The notes under the pieces: model-generated | What the model was told of the DNA's origin: nothing | Databases searched by the model: none | Seen by the model: only the letters and a program-made list of their open reading frames with translations | Made by a program: the position numbers and the translations under genes | Shown: in pieces, positions 24,019-36,626 of the stretch | Numbering within the stretch: position 1 is the stretch's first letter | How the letters are laid out: every line of letters begins with the position of its first letter | Assembly: GCA_013350335.1 (NCBI GenBank) | Contig: CM023539.1 | Span: 36,008,631-36,072,630 of the forward strand | Length of the DNA: 64,000 bases | Direction: 5' to 3' | Origin: Chimonanthus salicifolius | Lineage: Eukaryota; Streptophyta; Magnoliopsida; Laurales; Calycanthaceae

Positions 24019-25024
24019 CGGTTTTGACTTATTTTCAAACTATTTTCCAATATTTTTTAAACTTAAAAAGTTTTAAAAGAAAGTTATTGAATTTTAGAGT
24101 TATTTCAATCAATTTTTATCATTTTCAGTTACTTTCATTGATTTTTTCGAGTTCTGACGCTAAGATAACTTTAAAATTTGAATTTTTTATAAAAATAATT
24201 TAATGAAATAATATCTAGTGGTCATGGAATTCAAATTAGACATCTTAATGATATTCATATAGTTTTTATAGTGTATGTGTGATATTTTAGTATTTTTTTG
24301 AAAATTTGCTAAAAGCTATGATTTCTAAAATACTTCTCATTTTCGAATTTCTAATAATAAACTGTAATATAATATATGTGTCAGTAGAGGATACTTGAGA
24401 AATTAAAGTTCATATTAGATATTTTTTCATATTGATTTTCTTCCTTATAATTTTTTTAGACAATTTTTTAAATTTTGAGACTGTATTAAAATTTCAATTT
24501 TTAAGAGCTTAAAACTCCAAAAAAAATTATCATTATTTAAAAATAATTCTTATCATATCTTTTCCACTTTTTTAGCCACTCCGTCATTATTGCACAATAA
24601 TAATGTCAATTTTTAGTTTTAAATATAATTTGTTGACACAATGACCATCTTCATAATTAACCATTTTATATTCCATCCTCATTTTATTATAAATATGTTT
24701 TTAGAGAGACCTGTCTCCCGTCAAGGTTCTTTCCCCCTTTCTATTTTCGCCTCTCAAGTAGCCATTGCGTCATTGCTGAACAATAAAATAATGTCACTTT
24801 AGATTTTTATTTTATTTTTCAATATAATTATTTGACACGTCAACCCTTTTGCATAATTACATTCTTATTATATCTAAATAATATATATATTTTTGTTCAC
24901 CTGCAATCAAAATTGGAAGAAGTGTCGTGCACGACTTCAGTTGCAGGGCCCATAATCCATTCTTACGTGTAAACAAATTTGTATGAATTTACATGTAAAA
25001 TTTACATTATAGAGCCCATAATAG

Positions 25025-25147
25025 ATTTTTTTTTTTTATAATTTACGTATAGAAAATCACAAATTACCCAATGTAAAGTCTCCACGAGTGAGCCCACTAT
25101 CCTAAAGCACACTAAAGTTAAGCCATAGGACTTGAACCCGTAATAAA
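25025..25147 (-). mobile_element. SINE, family A, truncated
   Basis: Minus-strand family-A 3' body (ctccacgagtgagcccacta, aaagttaagccatagg) up to a decayed B-box (acttgaaccc); the A-box half is absent. The T run at 25,027-25,037 is the poly(A) tail. Confidence 0.6.
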
Positions 25148-26487
25148 TTTAATAGACTCATTCTCACCTATAAAAGAATTTACATGAAGTCTTTTGCAAA
25201 CTTTAGATATGAGAGCCTATATGGGATCTAATGGATCCATTCCCTTTCTCAAGCTCATTTAACCTCTATGAATTTCAACTGTACTTAATTTGACATTAAT
25301 TTGCCTTTTAAAGTCCATTTGTCTAACTTATAAATTGTTGTTATTAGATAAATGTAAAATTTTAAAGACTTTAAAAAATATGACTTGTCTTATCCAATTA
25401 CAATAAAATTTTATAAACACTTTATCCAATCCAAAGTCTTTCAAATTCACTCATTCATATGAACTCAAGTGAGTTCATTGATCTCTTTATACTAAACTTT
25501 GGTGTAAACTAGTTTTGCAGGTGATCCTTATGAACTGTTTAATGAATTTTCACTAGTTTTGCAGGTAATCCTAGTTATATATATAAGTTATTAAATGGAT
25601 CTTGATTATCCATTCATTGAACAATTGTGATTTATTTCCACATTGACAAAAAAATATAGGCAAATTTCATCTACAGTAACTGAAAATATGAAAAACTTTA
25701 AGATCGAATTTTGGTGAATTAGAAGGATTTTGTCTAATTTTAACGTATTATTATCATAAAATAGATTAAATTCATGCAAAAAGACTAAAAAATAGAAAAG
25801 GGGAGATGAGATTTATTGTAGGGCTAGATAAAGAATTAAAACTTGAAAAATTAACCCCAAATAGATGACACTTTGGTTCTGATGATAAATTTAATTGAAA
25901 AACATAACATAAATCCTTGTTTCAATTTGATTATTTGACATGAATTATTCAAATATATTAAATTTATGTAAATAGTTTAGTTAAATTTTTAATTCCAAAG
26001 CTTTCAAATAAGACATATCATACTTATACGAATTTCTTTTCAACCTTTTGAATTATCTACTGTTTATTGTTGGATTTTTTATCATATTTTTCAAGAAAAA
26101 TCAAACCATGTCCATTTTGTACTTGTGAACTCAAAGTTTTTTTATTTTAAATTAAAAAAAAAAAGATTGTCACACCTTAAGTTAAAGATTGAAACATTTT
26201 ACTTGGAAAAATCAACTTATTTTACTGCTATCCATTATTCCTCTTGGAAGTCTTTTTAAACTCATGGACAGGCGTAACAATTCATGATAAAGTCTTTTTG
26301 TAAATAATTGGATGTTTAGAATAGATAGACATCAGGGAAGAGTTTTAACACTAGACTACAATGACTATTTAAAATGTTTTACATAACATTAAAATGTATT
26401 TGAAGATGATTTGGTGAATAGATCAGATGTTAGAAAGTTATTAAAAGTTAAAAAAGATTAAGAAAATTATATTTTTTTATTATTTAG
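25148..26487. other. AT-rich intergenic DNA
   Basis: Nothing recognisable except a local direct repeat of ctagttttgcaggt (25,509 and 25,553). Confidence 0.4.
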
Positions 26488-26506
26488 TTTCTACTAGTGG
26501 AATTAT

Positions 26507-26700
26507 TATTATTATTTGATGATCATAGTTTCTAAGCCTCTTAGAGCATCTGACTAATTCTCGAAGGCATATACAAGCCTCCTTATCAACACATACTGGA
26601 TGATTCTATGGAGAATAACCCTTTGAGGTAGAATGAAAATCGAACTCAGGACTCTCACTTTGTGAGACGGATTCTTGACTATCACTTCAATCCCTTTGAA
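26507..26700 (-). mobile_element. tRNA-derived SINE, family B
   Basis: Contains cctcttagagcatctgact, tacaagcctccttatc, acatactggatgattcta and ggtagaatgaaaatcgaac, the family-B body. The 19-bp flanks starting tttctactag (26,488-26,506) and tttctattag (26,701-26,719) match at 17 positions, a good SINE target-site duplication. Confidence 0.75.
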
Positions 26701-27249
26701 TTTCTATTAGTGAAATTATGAAATATATTGTGTTGCAAAACATTTATAATTTCTTCAATTTTATAAATTTTAATTCAATAAATCATTTTGTTAAATGACA
26801 AGATGATTTACAAAAATGGCATTTCAGTGGTCAAGTTTATTTTAAAAAATGACAACTTCCACTAGATGTCTTCCAAGTTGTGAAGGATGGAATGATTTGT
26901 GTTGAGAGTTGGTGTTTTTATCTTAACTTTCATTTTTTAATTTTTTATATTTGTCAAATTTAAATAAAAAAGTCAGTTTGATGGGCTAAATGAATCAAAT
27001 AATATAATGACTTTTTCTATAAAGACATAATCTAACTACTAGATTGCAGCAATTTTTGTTCGGTCTAAATTGACCTATCTCAGATCAAATTTATATTTAA
27101 CTATTAGCAATTAATCTAAAGATAAAGAAAAATAATACATAATCTGACATTGTTTAAATTAAATATATATTACAAATTATTATTCATTTTAAGAGTAACA
27201 ACTTGTCAAATTAGTTGAAAATAGACAAAATAGTTACATATTTTTTGTC

Positions 27250-27385
27250 TTTTTTTTTAATGACCAAGTTGTTCAGGTTTTTTAGAGCATACGACTAATC
27301 TTTGAAATATATACAAGCCTCTCTACTCATACACATCGAGTAAATCTATAGGTATCAAACTCAATACTCCTATTTTTTAAGTTAA
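27250..27385 (-). mobile_element. SINE, family B, 5'-truncated
   Basis: Family-B words (tttttagagcatacgacta, acaagcctctctactcat, cacatcgagtaaatctat) between exact 10-bp repeats attttttgtc at 27,240-27,249 and 27,386-27,395. The tRNA-like half is missing. Confidence 0.7.
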
Positions 27386-27540
27386 ATTTTTTGTCATCAC
27401 TCTTAACTTCTTTTAGACTTGAGTTTATGTGTTTGCAAGCCTAAGCTATCTTTGATTTGTTCAAATATTCAAAACTTTTAATTTGGTTTGAAATTAAATA
27501 ATGTAATGAGTTCCTTAATTTCACTTAAAAAGGGAAAAAA

Positions 27541-29320
27541 GGGAGCCCATACACACACCCGATTTTCCTGCCTCTACACACCCGAATCTGAATTTTCATG
27601 GCAAATTACCATTTTACTCCCGTATTTTTAATCATTCGAATGAATGCCAAGTTCATTTTAGCCATTCATTCGAATGAATGCCCAAGTGTAATTTCAATTC
27701 ATTCGAATGAATGGGCTGAGCAGTAACACGGAATAGTGCTCAGCCCATTCATTCGAATGAAAGATTCGAATCATTCGAATAAATGAAGCAAATGAAGCAG
27801 GAATGAATGAGGCATTCGAATGAAAGGGCCTCATTATTTGAATGAAGCAAATGAACCAGGAATGAATAAGGCACATTCATTCGAATCATTTTAAATAATA
27901 AAATTTATTTTAAAACTTTAAAGTTATTTTTTGAGCAATGTGTGTTTTCAAAATTTCTCAAATTAAATATCCGGACTAATTACGATAATCTGATAAAAAT
28001 ATTTTAAGACTTCAAAGTTTTTTGACACTCCTAAATATTTAAAACACAGTATTTTACAAATAAGGGTATCTCTAGGGTGTGCCGAAAACACATTTAGGAG
28101 AGTAAAAAAACCTTGAAGTCTTAAAGTATTTTTATCAGGTTATCGTAATTAGTCTGAATATTCAATTTGAAAAAATTTAGAAATACACAGTGCTTAAAGA
28201 ATAACTTTAAAGTTTTAAAGGAGATTTTATTATTTAATACACTATGCACATTATTTTTTAAGCACGGTGTACTTCCAAAATTTATCAAATTGAATATCCG
28301 GACTAATTACGATAATATGATAAAAATATTTCCAAAATTTCTCAAATTGAATATCCGGACTAATTACGATAATATGATAAAAATACTTTAAGACTTCAAG
28401 ATCTTTTGACACTCCTAAATATTTAAAACACAATATTTTACAAATAAGGGTATCCCTAGGGTGTGCCGAAAACACATTTAGGAGTATCAAAAGACCTTGA
28501 AATCTTAAAGTATTTTTATTAGGTTATCGTAATTAGTTCGGATATTCAATTTGACAAATTTTGGAAATACACAGTGCTTAAAAAATAATGTGCATAGTAT
28601 ATTAAATAATAAAATTTCCTTTAAAACTTTAAAGTTATTTTTTAAGCACTGTGTATTTCTAAAATTTTTCAAATTGAATATTCAGACAAATTACGATAAC
28701 CTGATAAAAATACTTTAAGACTTCAAGGTATTTTGACTCTCCTAAATGTGTTTTCGGCACACTCTAGGGATACCCTTATTTGTAAAATACTGTGTTTTTA
28801 AATATTTAGGAGTGTCAAAAGACCTTAAAGTCTTAAAGTATTTTTATCAGATTATCGTAATTAGTCTGGATATTTAATTTGAAAAATTTTGAAAATACAC
28901 ATTGCTCAAAAAAATAACTTTAAAGTTTTAAAATAAATTTTATTATTTAAAATCATTCGAATGAATGTGACTCATTTCGAATGAATGAGGCCCATTCATT
29001 CAAATGCCTCATTCATTCCTAGTTCATTTGCTTCATTCATTCGAATGAATGAGGCCCATTCATTTGAATGCCTCATTCATTCCTGCTTCATTTGCTTTAT
29101 TCATTCGAATGATTCGAATCTTTCGTTCAAATGAATAGGCTGAGCATTATTCCGTGTTACTGCTTAGTCCATTTATTTGAATGAATTGAAATTACACTTG
29201 GGCATTTATTCGAATGCATTCATTCGAATGATTAAAAATATGGGGTAAAATAGTAATTTACCATAAAAATTCAGATTCGAGTGTATAGAGGCAGGAAAAT
29301 CGGGTACGTGTATGGGCTCT
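27541..29320. mobile_element. Mutator-like fold-back element FB2 with three hairpin modules
   Basis: A 1780-bp near-palindrome with ends GGGAGCCCATAC and, inverted, AGAGCCCATAC, flanked by exact 10-bp repeats agggaaaaaa (27,531-27,540 and 29,321-29,330). The outer arms (27,541-27,935 and 28,905-29,320) are full of cattcgaatgaatg palindromes. Inside are three modules homologous to those of FB1: 27,936-28,192 (257 bp), 28,263-28,576 (257 bp plus an internal 57-bp duplication) and 28,647-28,904 (258 bp, loop inverted). The spacers are 70 bp each and reverse complements of each other. No coding frame. Confidence 0.85.
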
Positions 29321-29330
29321 AGGGAAAAAA

Positions 29331-29680
29331 TTAGTTTGACTTTAGAGGAAGTATTTTCTTCTACTCCAAGTTGTCGGCTCAGGAGGATAGCGAAATATCG
29401 GAGCGGGTCGAGGCGGGCTGTCTGACATATGATGGCAGTTTCGAGATAATAGCCAAACGCAAGGGTGGTCTGGCAAGAGTCAGGTACAGTTGGAGAAAGA
29501 GGAATCGAGAAGGTACGAACGAATCGTATTGGACGACTAGAAATCGTCTCGGAAGACGGATCCCCTCATTTCCTCTCGCCTTCCATCCCCAAACCAACAG
29601 CAGATTATATTAATTTAGACTTAACAATTGACTAAATTAATCTCTAATGTTTCTTAATCACGTTTAAACCGGGCAACCGT
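29331..29680 (+). other. GC-richer segment upstream of the HAD gene
   Basis: About 29,371-29,600 is distinctly less AT-rich than its surroundings and holds overlapping open frames of 80 (plus) and 72 (minus) codons. Neither shows a domain. It may be proximal promoter or an unrecognised insertion. Confidence 0.3.
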
Positions 29681-29685
29681 TCTCC

Positions 29686-29876
29686 TATTTAAACCCCTCT
29701 ACCCCTCTCTTCTTTTCCTCCCTCCTCTCATTTCCTCATTTCTGGTTCTTGCTTTTGCCTTGTAAACCGCTCTCTTTTCTCTCTATCAGCGCAAATCTGC
29801 GCTCAATACCAATCCCATTCTCTTTCGTTTGATTTCTTGCAAGGCATTGGTTTGCAGTAGATCTATTAATAATTAG
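29686..29876 (+). promoter_or_regulatory. Promoter TATA-like box and 5'-UTR exon of the HAD gene
   Basis: TATTTAAA at 29,686-29,693 is followed by a CT-rich leader (cctctacccctctcttc, cctccctcctctc), as in many plant genes. A plausible donor aattag|gtattg at 29,876/29,877 and an acceptor cttcttag|atcaaa at 31,770/31,771 would give a 5'-UTR intron of about 1.9 kb just before the start codon. Transcript evidence is not available here. Confidence 0.45.
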
Positions 29877-31776
29877 GTATTGCATTTCTGTCCGATTCGG
29901 CTTCTTCTTCTTCTTTTGAAATGATGATGCTTGTTCCATTTTTAGAGTTTCTCTTTTCTTTTTGCTGTTCTTGTTGAAGTTCATGCATTTGATCGACACT
30001 TGAAATTTTCTTTTAATTTTTTTTCTTGTTATTGTTATTGTTAGGTCGCCGGTTTTGAGTCTTTGATCTTGCATTTGGTTCATGATTTGGAGTTTTTTTG
30101 ATCTGTTGAAGTTTTGATCATATGATGATGAAATGTAGATTATTATATGTTAAAAATTTTGGTTGAATTTCTCTTCTTCTTTTTTTTTTATATATATTGT
30201 TTTATATTCAATCTCTGCAGATTTGGATTCTCTTGGACTTTCCAAGTTATTTCAGAATTTTTAGTTGATGCATTATGTTGAGGGGAAATGACGTGCCATG
30301 ACGGCCTCTGTCGCCTTCAGTGAATAGCACAACAAAACTTGACAACCATTGGAAATTCCGTTCAACTGTGTTCATACTATTGGATTGATATAGAACTTTT
30401 CTTCTTTTCTTTTTAGAATTTTAAAAACATAAATGTTTCATTTGTGCTTAAATAAATTGATATTTACAGGGCTTCTTCTTCTTCTTCTTTTATTGTTTTT
30501 AAATAAATGTTATTGCTTTCTTTTAGAAACTTCGGGACTAGGTTATGATTTAATGTTTGGAGATGGTAGTTGCCTTCTTCTCCCCCCTCCCTCTCTTTGT
30601 ACCGGTGTTAACAGAGGTTTTTTTTTTTTATTATTATGAAACTACTTTGTCTTTATCCTTGATGGGTTTCATGAAAATTCAATTCTGATTATTATCTGAA
30701 TCGTGATCCTAAAGTAGTGGTTTATAACGTGTGGTGTTACTCATATGCTTTGAATGATAGCTGTTATATGGTGGGAATTTACTTTTCTACTAATCTGGAA
30801 GGTTCTTGAAATTCATATATGAGGTTGCAGTTGCAACACTGGGCCTCATTCACTGCTTTCAGGAGGATAAATCTGAATCTCAAAACATCACAATCTTCAG
30901 CTGTATGAATGGATGGATTCAATGTGATAGAACTTATGTCAAAACAGTTAGAAAATGATAGACACAACAAATGAATGAATTTCAGCCATGGTTCTTGTTA
31001 ATGGCTTGAATCACGAAACTCCGTCAACAAGTTCATAGGCTTGTGAAAAGGGGAGACACCGTCAAATGTTTAAATGAAACAGTGTCTCTTTACATATCAA
31101 TGTTAGTCATATAATAAAGTTTCCATTTGAAGCATTTAATCATCCATAGAAGGATGATAGACAGGCAATGCTTGACCATAAGAAGAGTTCCAATATTATT
31201 TCACAATAATCATGCCTTTCAGAGCCTTAAATTTAGAGACTCTCCGTTCATTTCGAGTTTCACATCTTGAACACTGTAAACCATGAAAAATCCACTCAAT
31301 GTATTTGATCGTCAAAAAAAGATATTGTGGTGAATGTCTTATCAAATGTTGAGCTGATGGGGATGCCAGTCACAATCTTGAAATCATGGACCAGATGTGC
31401 GGCTAGAAAGGTGGGAGATTACAATTTTATTTTCTATTCTCTGTTGAGAGTTGAATCTTTCCCTGAAATCAAATGGTGGAAAGCACGTCCTTTCAGCTTG
31501 AAAGTTGTAACTTTTGTTTTTTTTTTAATATATATATCTATGGCTGCAATTAACTGGAAATGCTTTAATGATGCGTTCCTCTGATTAAAGTGATGGCTTA
31601 TTTATTTTTGGTTGCCAAGGGTCCATTCATTTGGCCTTCTCACTTCAATAAGTTTGTGTCTATCATTTATTTTGGAAGATTTAGATTTTTTTTGGTATTG
31701 TATTTAATTAGCTCTATCATGTTCATTATACTCAATTTCTAACCTCCCCTCTCTTTTGAAGCCTTCTTAGATCAAA

Positions 31777-33321
31777 ATGGAATTTAACGACCGATTCATA
31801 AACTCCCAGAGGACCAAGTATGAGTGCCTTCTCTTTGGTAAGCAGCAGCTCTTCATTAAGAAGCGTTATTAGTGAAACCAGATCGATCATATATTATTAG
31901 CAACATTTTAAATGACTATTTGTTTTGTGTTTCAGACTTGGATGATACTCTCTATCCTTTGAGCTCTGGCGTGGCAACGGCATGCTGCGAGAACATTCAA
32001 GGTATACATGCAACTTGATTTCCAGGCCCCCCTCTGAAGCTTGATGTTCATTTTCCTACTTATGATGTTCCCTCATTGTTATTTACTCCAGACTACATGG
32101 TCGAGAAGCTTGGGATTGATGAGAGCAAGATCTCTGATATGTGTAATCTACTCTACAAGAATTATGGAACTACAATGGCAGGACTTAAGGTACAAATTGA
32201 AAACTCTCCTGATTGTCTTTGCATTGCATTGCATCCTCTCCCTGTTTCTCACTCTGTATTTTGCTCTGTTTGCAGGCTGTGGGCTATGATTTTGACTATG
32301 ACGACTATCATAGGTATCACTTCTTCTTTCATGTCTTTTATTTTGTCATTTTGTCATGGGTATATATATTTATGTTAGAATAACTCATAAAACTGCTATT
32401 TCTTGCATTACAGTTTTGTTCATGGAAGATTGCCCTATGAAAATTTGAAGCCAGATCCTGTTCTGAGGAGCCTTCTGCTGAGTCTTCCCATTCGCAAAGT
32501 TGTAAGTTTTGTAATGTAGAAACAATGGCTAGTTAAAGATTTTGATTCCTAAGTCTCTTCTTGTCCTCATCATCATCCATCCTTTCCTCTTAAACAGATA
32601 TTTACAAATGGAGATAAGATCCATGCTGCAAAGGTTCTTAACAGGCTTGGTTTGGAAGACTGCTTTGAAGGAATTATATGTTTTGAGACCCTAAATCCGA
32701 CAGACTCTTCCTCTCATGATCAAGAGTCTGAAATTGAAGGGTCAAATCCAACTTCTACCACTGGCATTTTTGACATTATCGAGCATTTTGCTCAACCAAT
32801 TCCTGGTTCTGACCTGCCGAGGACGCCAATTCTCTGCAAACCATCTGAGGCTGCCATCGAACAGGCTCTAAAAATTGCCAACATCGACCCCCAGAAAACA
32901 GTAAGATGATTGAAATTTATGTGAAGATACTTAATAATTCAATAAAACCAGCAAATACCAAAGCTAATTCTTCTTTGTTTGCTCTTCAGATCTTCTTTGA
33001 TGATAGTGTTCGTAACATCCAAGCTGGAAAAAGTGTCGGTCTTCATACTGTACTAGTAAGTTGTCAAATGCCCATGCCTGCATTTTATGTGTTCTGTTAG
33101 ACCTTCGTTTGCGTTCTTTCCAGTTGACCTTGCCAGTGGACTAATGGCCCCTACCCCTTTGGATTTAGGTGGGAACATCTCAAAGAACTAAAGGGGCAGA
33201 TTTTGCATTGGAGAGCATCCACAACGTCAAGGAGGCATTGCCGGAGCTGTGGGAAGAGGCTGAGAAATCTGGTGTCAGGTATCCAAGCAAGCTTGCAATC
33301 GAGACGCCAGTGACAGCTTAG
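31777..33321 (+). CDS. HAD-superfamily hydrolase, Sdt1/Phm8 (pyrimidine 5'-nucleotidase-like) type
   Basis: Eight coding exons join to 873 nt, 290 codons plus TAG: 31777-31837, 31936-32001, 32092-32189, 32276-32313, 32414-32501, 32598-32900, 32990-33055, 33169-33321. All introns are GT-AG. HAD motif I is D21-L-D23-D-T25 in LLFDLDDTLYP. Motif II is T120 in VIFTNGDK. Motif III is K198 in LCKPSE. Motif IV is D222-D223 in IFFDDSVRN. Residues between motifs I and II form the helical cap region. All catalytic residues are present, so an active soluble phosphatase is expected. Length and wording match plant relatives such as At5g59480 and At3g62040, which are Sdt1/Phm8-like. Yeast homologues dephosphorylate (pyrimidine) nucleoside monophosphates; the plant substrate is inferred only. 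The ATG is the first in frame, with an in-frame TAG just upstream. Confidence 0.93.
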
Positions 33322-33393
33322 TGTTTGTTAGGAAGGAAAATGTGTTATTCCTCTAATTGTTAGTGAATGTATTTAAATCATTATCATTTTATC

Positions 33394-33399
33394 AATAAA
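33394..33399 (+). terminator. Polyadenylation signal of the HAD gene
   Basis: AATAAA lies 73 nt after the stop codon in a T-rich 3' UTR, at the usual position for plants. Confidence 0.7.
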
Positions 33400-33424
33400 A
33401 TTAGCCTCTTCTTTTCCATTTCTT

Positions 33425-35760
33425 TGTAGTTGTTCTGTTTGAATGAGAATTTCATTTCATTTCATAGACCTTTAGTGGTGGAGCCAGTGGTTTCATGTTC
33501 GAATGTTGTGGTTTGCGGAGGGCTGCTTGTATCCAAAGTTTTATCCAACCCCTTGTACTTGAAAAGAGATAAGGATCTTAAGGTTCTCCGGCATTAAAAA
33601 AGCCTACTAGAGGTGGCCATTGAATGAATTTTAACTATGTTTCGACAATGAAAAAAAAGTGATTTTGAGCATAATTTTTAAAATGGGGCCATCAGGCTGA
33701 TGGGAAAGTGTATTAGATTCTTGCAGTCCACAGATCCAACCCCTCGAGTTGTCTGAGTCTGCCAAACATGGGAATTTTTTTCTTTAATTTCATAACACGA
33801 GTCATCTGTTATTTATGTCAAATTGTCTGTCTAGACTATAGAGTTACTGATTGCATGAGAAAAATCCAATTATTGTGCAGCAAAACAACAACTATCCGCC
33901 AGGTGTGGAATAGTCTCAGCAGACAACAGCCTGAGTTGACTCGTATACAAAACTGAGTCACGGAGCAGATTCCCTTTGGAGATAATGGGTCTGTGTTGGC
34001 TCCCATTGGATGGACTTAGAATGAATCACTTCCATCCATACCATTGGGCCATTTTGAAGATAATGGGTCCCACAGGTCCACCCAAGTGGATCCCATTACA
34101 CAAACAATTAGACTTTGTCACTTCTCTCTACTATGAATTGGGGTATGAAATTTCCCTCAAAAGACAAAAAGACTTGCCATAGAAGGCACGCCACATACTG
34201 AATTGGTGTGGTTTAGGTATTAGGTAGGGGTTTGTGGTCTTTACTTTTTCTACATTCAAATTTATTGCCCACCAGCTTTTTAGTTGAATTGTGATACCAG
34301 TCTCATTTGTTGGTCTAATTCATCGGTGGACTTTGGATCAAATGGTAAATATTTCTTATAATTGAGATCCATTTTCCTAAAACTCGTTGGACAACACGGT
34401 CCATAACTTTCAAGATCATTACGAACTCATAGGGCCGTACCAGCAAATACAAAACAACAACTACAACAAAAAAAAGGGCCAAGAAATAAAATGATAAAAA
34501 AGTTTAAATTACACGTCAGTTTTCTAAAAAAGTTGATACATATAATTGATACTCAAACAAGGAGTAAAAAAATTTGTGGGGTTGATATATCGGCGATACT
34601 TTTCTATCTTATTTTTCGTTAAAAAAAATATCATCTTGATAAATTTTTTAATTTTTTCTGAATTAAAAAATAAATAAATAACAAAAATGAGGCCGATATC
34701 AGCCTTAAAAAAAATGCAATATCGGCCGATATTGGCTGATTATATATCATGGCCAATATATCGCTGATATACTGTGGGCTGCAACGATATATCACCAATA
34801 TTTGATGGGATAAAAACCCAATATTTTTTTTAAATCCTTTTCTGGACCGATATTATCGATATCATGGCCAATATATTAGCTGATATCATTTCTATACTGC
34901 CGATATGTATCGTATCAGCCAATACATATTGACTCTAAAAAATTCGATATGTATCGATCGATATTAATACCTGAACTCACCTCACGAAGTGGAATTCCTA
35001 AATTTGATTTACACTTCACTCCAAAAGAACCATTCCCTGTAAAGTTATACCCAATGTGTGTGGGTAAGGATTCTTACACATACTTCAAAAATTAAGGAAG
35101 TGGTGTAAGAAACCTGTACACCTTGATCATGTATACTCAAACAAGGACCACTTATCAGCAGACATTAGAACTCATTGCCAGCAGATCAAATCATAACAAT
35201 GATTCAATTGCCAGTAGATGTCCTTAAAAGAGGCTTGCCCTGTTTTTTGTTTTATAAAATATCATTTAGCAACTGAGTGATAAAGAAAATAAACAAGTAC
35301 AATAAATCTAATTATAAAAAGAAGATAGAGGCATCCTTGTATCACAATTCATAACCCAAAAAAATTGTAAACAATTTAAAAGAACAGGTGTACGGAATTT
35401 GTCTAAATTGAGTTCTTGGTTTCAATAAACATTAGAGGACAGCTGTGGATCTGAACAAATGCAAACAAAAATTTCCACGGATTCCTTTGGATTTTGGATC
35501 TTAGTGATGATGGGTAAGAGTGTGGTGGCTTCATTGTTGTCACAACAAAATTTTATGGTGAGTAATCCACTATACATGTGGCTTATGTTATGGTAATGCC
35601 CATTCTATTCTTTCCAAATCCTTTCAACACTCTTTTACCATTCTTTAGATCAATTCTTTCCATTTGATTAATTTGTGGGTTAGAATTGATCTAAAGTAAT
35701 TTTTGTGCAAGATTAGCATCAGATTAAGTTCTTGAGAAAAAGATCATAGATAATGAGTTC
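33425..35760. other. Intergenic DNA; ATATCGGC-type repeat relic
   Basis: No gene. 34,578-34,975 is dense in gatatatcgg, aatatcggccgatattggc and cgatatgtatcg words, a diverged and expanded relative of the hAT-type MITE at 16,940, without clear TSD. Confidence 0.45.
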
Positions 35761-35775
35761 ATTTGATCTTACTTT

Positions 35776-35946
35776 TTTTTTTCTAATATCGGTATCCCCA
35801 CTTTACATTGAAGCTGAGACTAATTCCATAGATTAAAAAAAAATGCCTCCACACCTTATGTATGAGATAATCTTGAGAGAAGACGAATCCACAACCCTAC
35901 TCTAATCTTAAAAGCTTAGGCCAACTGAACTATCCCTACGAGTAAC
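35776..35946 (-). mobile_element. tRNA-derived SINE, family B
   Basis: Poly(A) tail (as T run) at 35,773-35,782, body words gaagctgagactaatt and tatgagataatcttgagag, and a tRNA-like end (ttaggccaactgaacta). Exact 13-bp TSD ttgatcttacttt at 35,763-35,775 and 35,947-35,959. Confidence 0.75.
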
Positions 35947-35959
35947 TTGATCTTACTTT

Positions 35960-36412
35960 CACAATATGACCCAGCCCAATATATTGTTGATCCTTTATGC
36001 AAATCTTAGCTGTTGAAGGTGTGCAATTTTGTTTTGTGGAGTGGGTCTACGGCTCTCAATTGCCCATATTAGACATGAAAAATAAAAAATTTGAAAAAGT
36101 CCAGCCAAGAAACCTAGTCCAATTAATTTAAATGCAAGCCCCATATACCTATTATTTAGAGAGAGCCCTACATGGGTTGGATCCATAAGATAGAAATCCA
36201 CGGACAAGCTCTGAATGACGATGAGATTGCACTCCAGTAATTAATAAAGTTGACACCAAATAAATGAGAAAATATTTACTCTATTTTTAATTGATCTTTT
36301 GAGTTTTATTCTTATACAAAAACTCTTTCAACAACATGGTTACCATTACCCTATAACATTTTTTTTAAAGACCATCTTCATTTGTGTTTTAGAGTCTTTT
36401 CCCTCCAAATAA
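35960..36412. other. Intergenic DNA, nothing recognised
   Basis: The minus-strand frame at 35,995-36,207 has no recognisable content. Confidence 0.4.
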
Positions 36413-36429
36413 ATCTTTCTTCTATTTTT

Positions 36430-36595
36430 TTTTTTAAATTTATGTGTGAGAAACCACGGGATACCTAGCGTAAACCCCCACGTGTGAATCCACTACCCCC
36501 AGGGCATACCAAAGTTAGGCCATGAGGGTTCGAACCCACAAGCTCCCGCTTCCTGAGGCGCGGAAGACAACCAATTGAGCTACACCCATGTAGGT
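36430..36595 (-). mobile_element. tRNA-derived SINE, family A, near full length
   Basis: On the minus strand the A-box TAGCTCAATTGG and the B-box GGTTCGAACCC are both intact, so this copy has an internal Pol III promoter of the tRNA type. The tRNA-unrelated body (ctttggtatgccctggggg, ggtttctcacacataaat) and a poly(A) tail follow. Exact 17-bp TSD atctttcttctattttt at 36,413-36,429 and 36,596-36,612. Confidence 0.92.
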
Positions 36596-36626
36596 ATCTT
36601 TCTTCTATTTTTCTAATTGTTATTCT

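Noticed and set aside
29371..29613. 80-codon charged frame upstream of the HAD promoter
   Set aside because: No recognisable domain, and an opposite-strand frame is of similar length; kept only as a GC-richer segment.
36512..36592. Possible tRNA gene (A- and B-boxes on the minus strand)
   Set aside because: It is the head of a SINE with TSD and poly(A); the body continues past the tRNA part.
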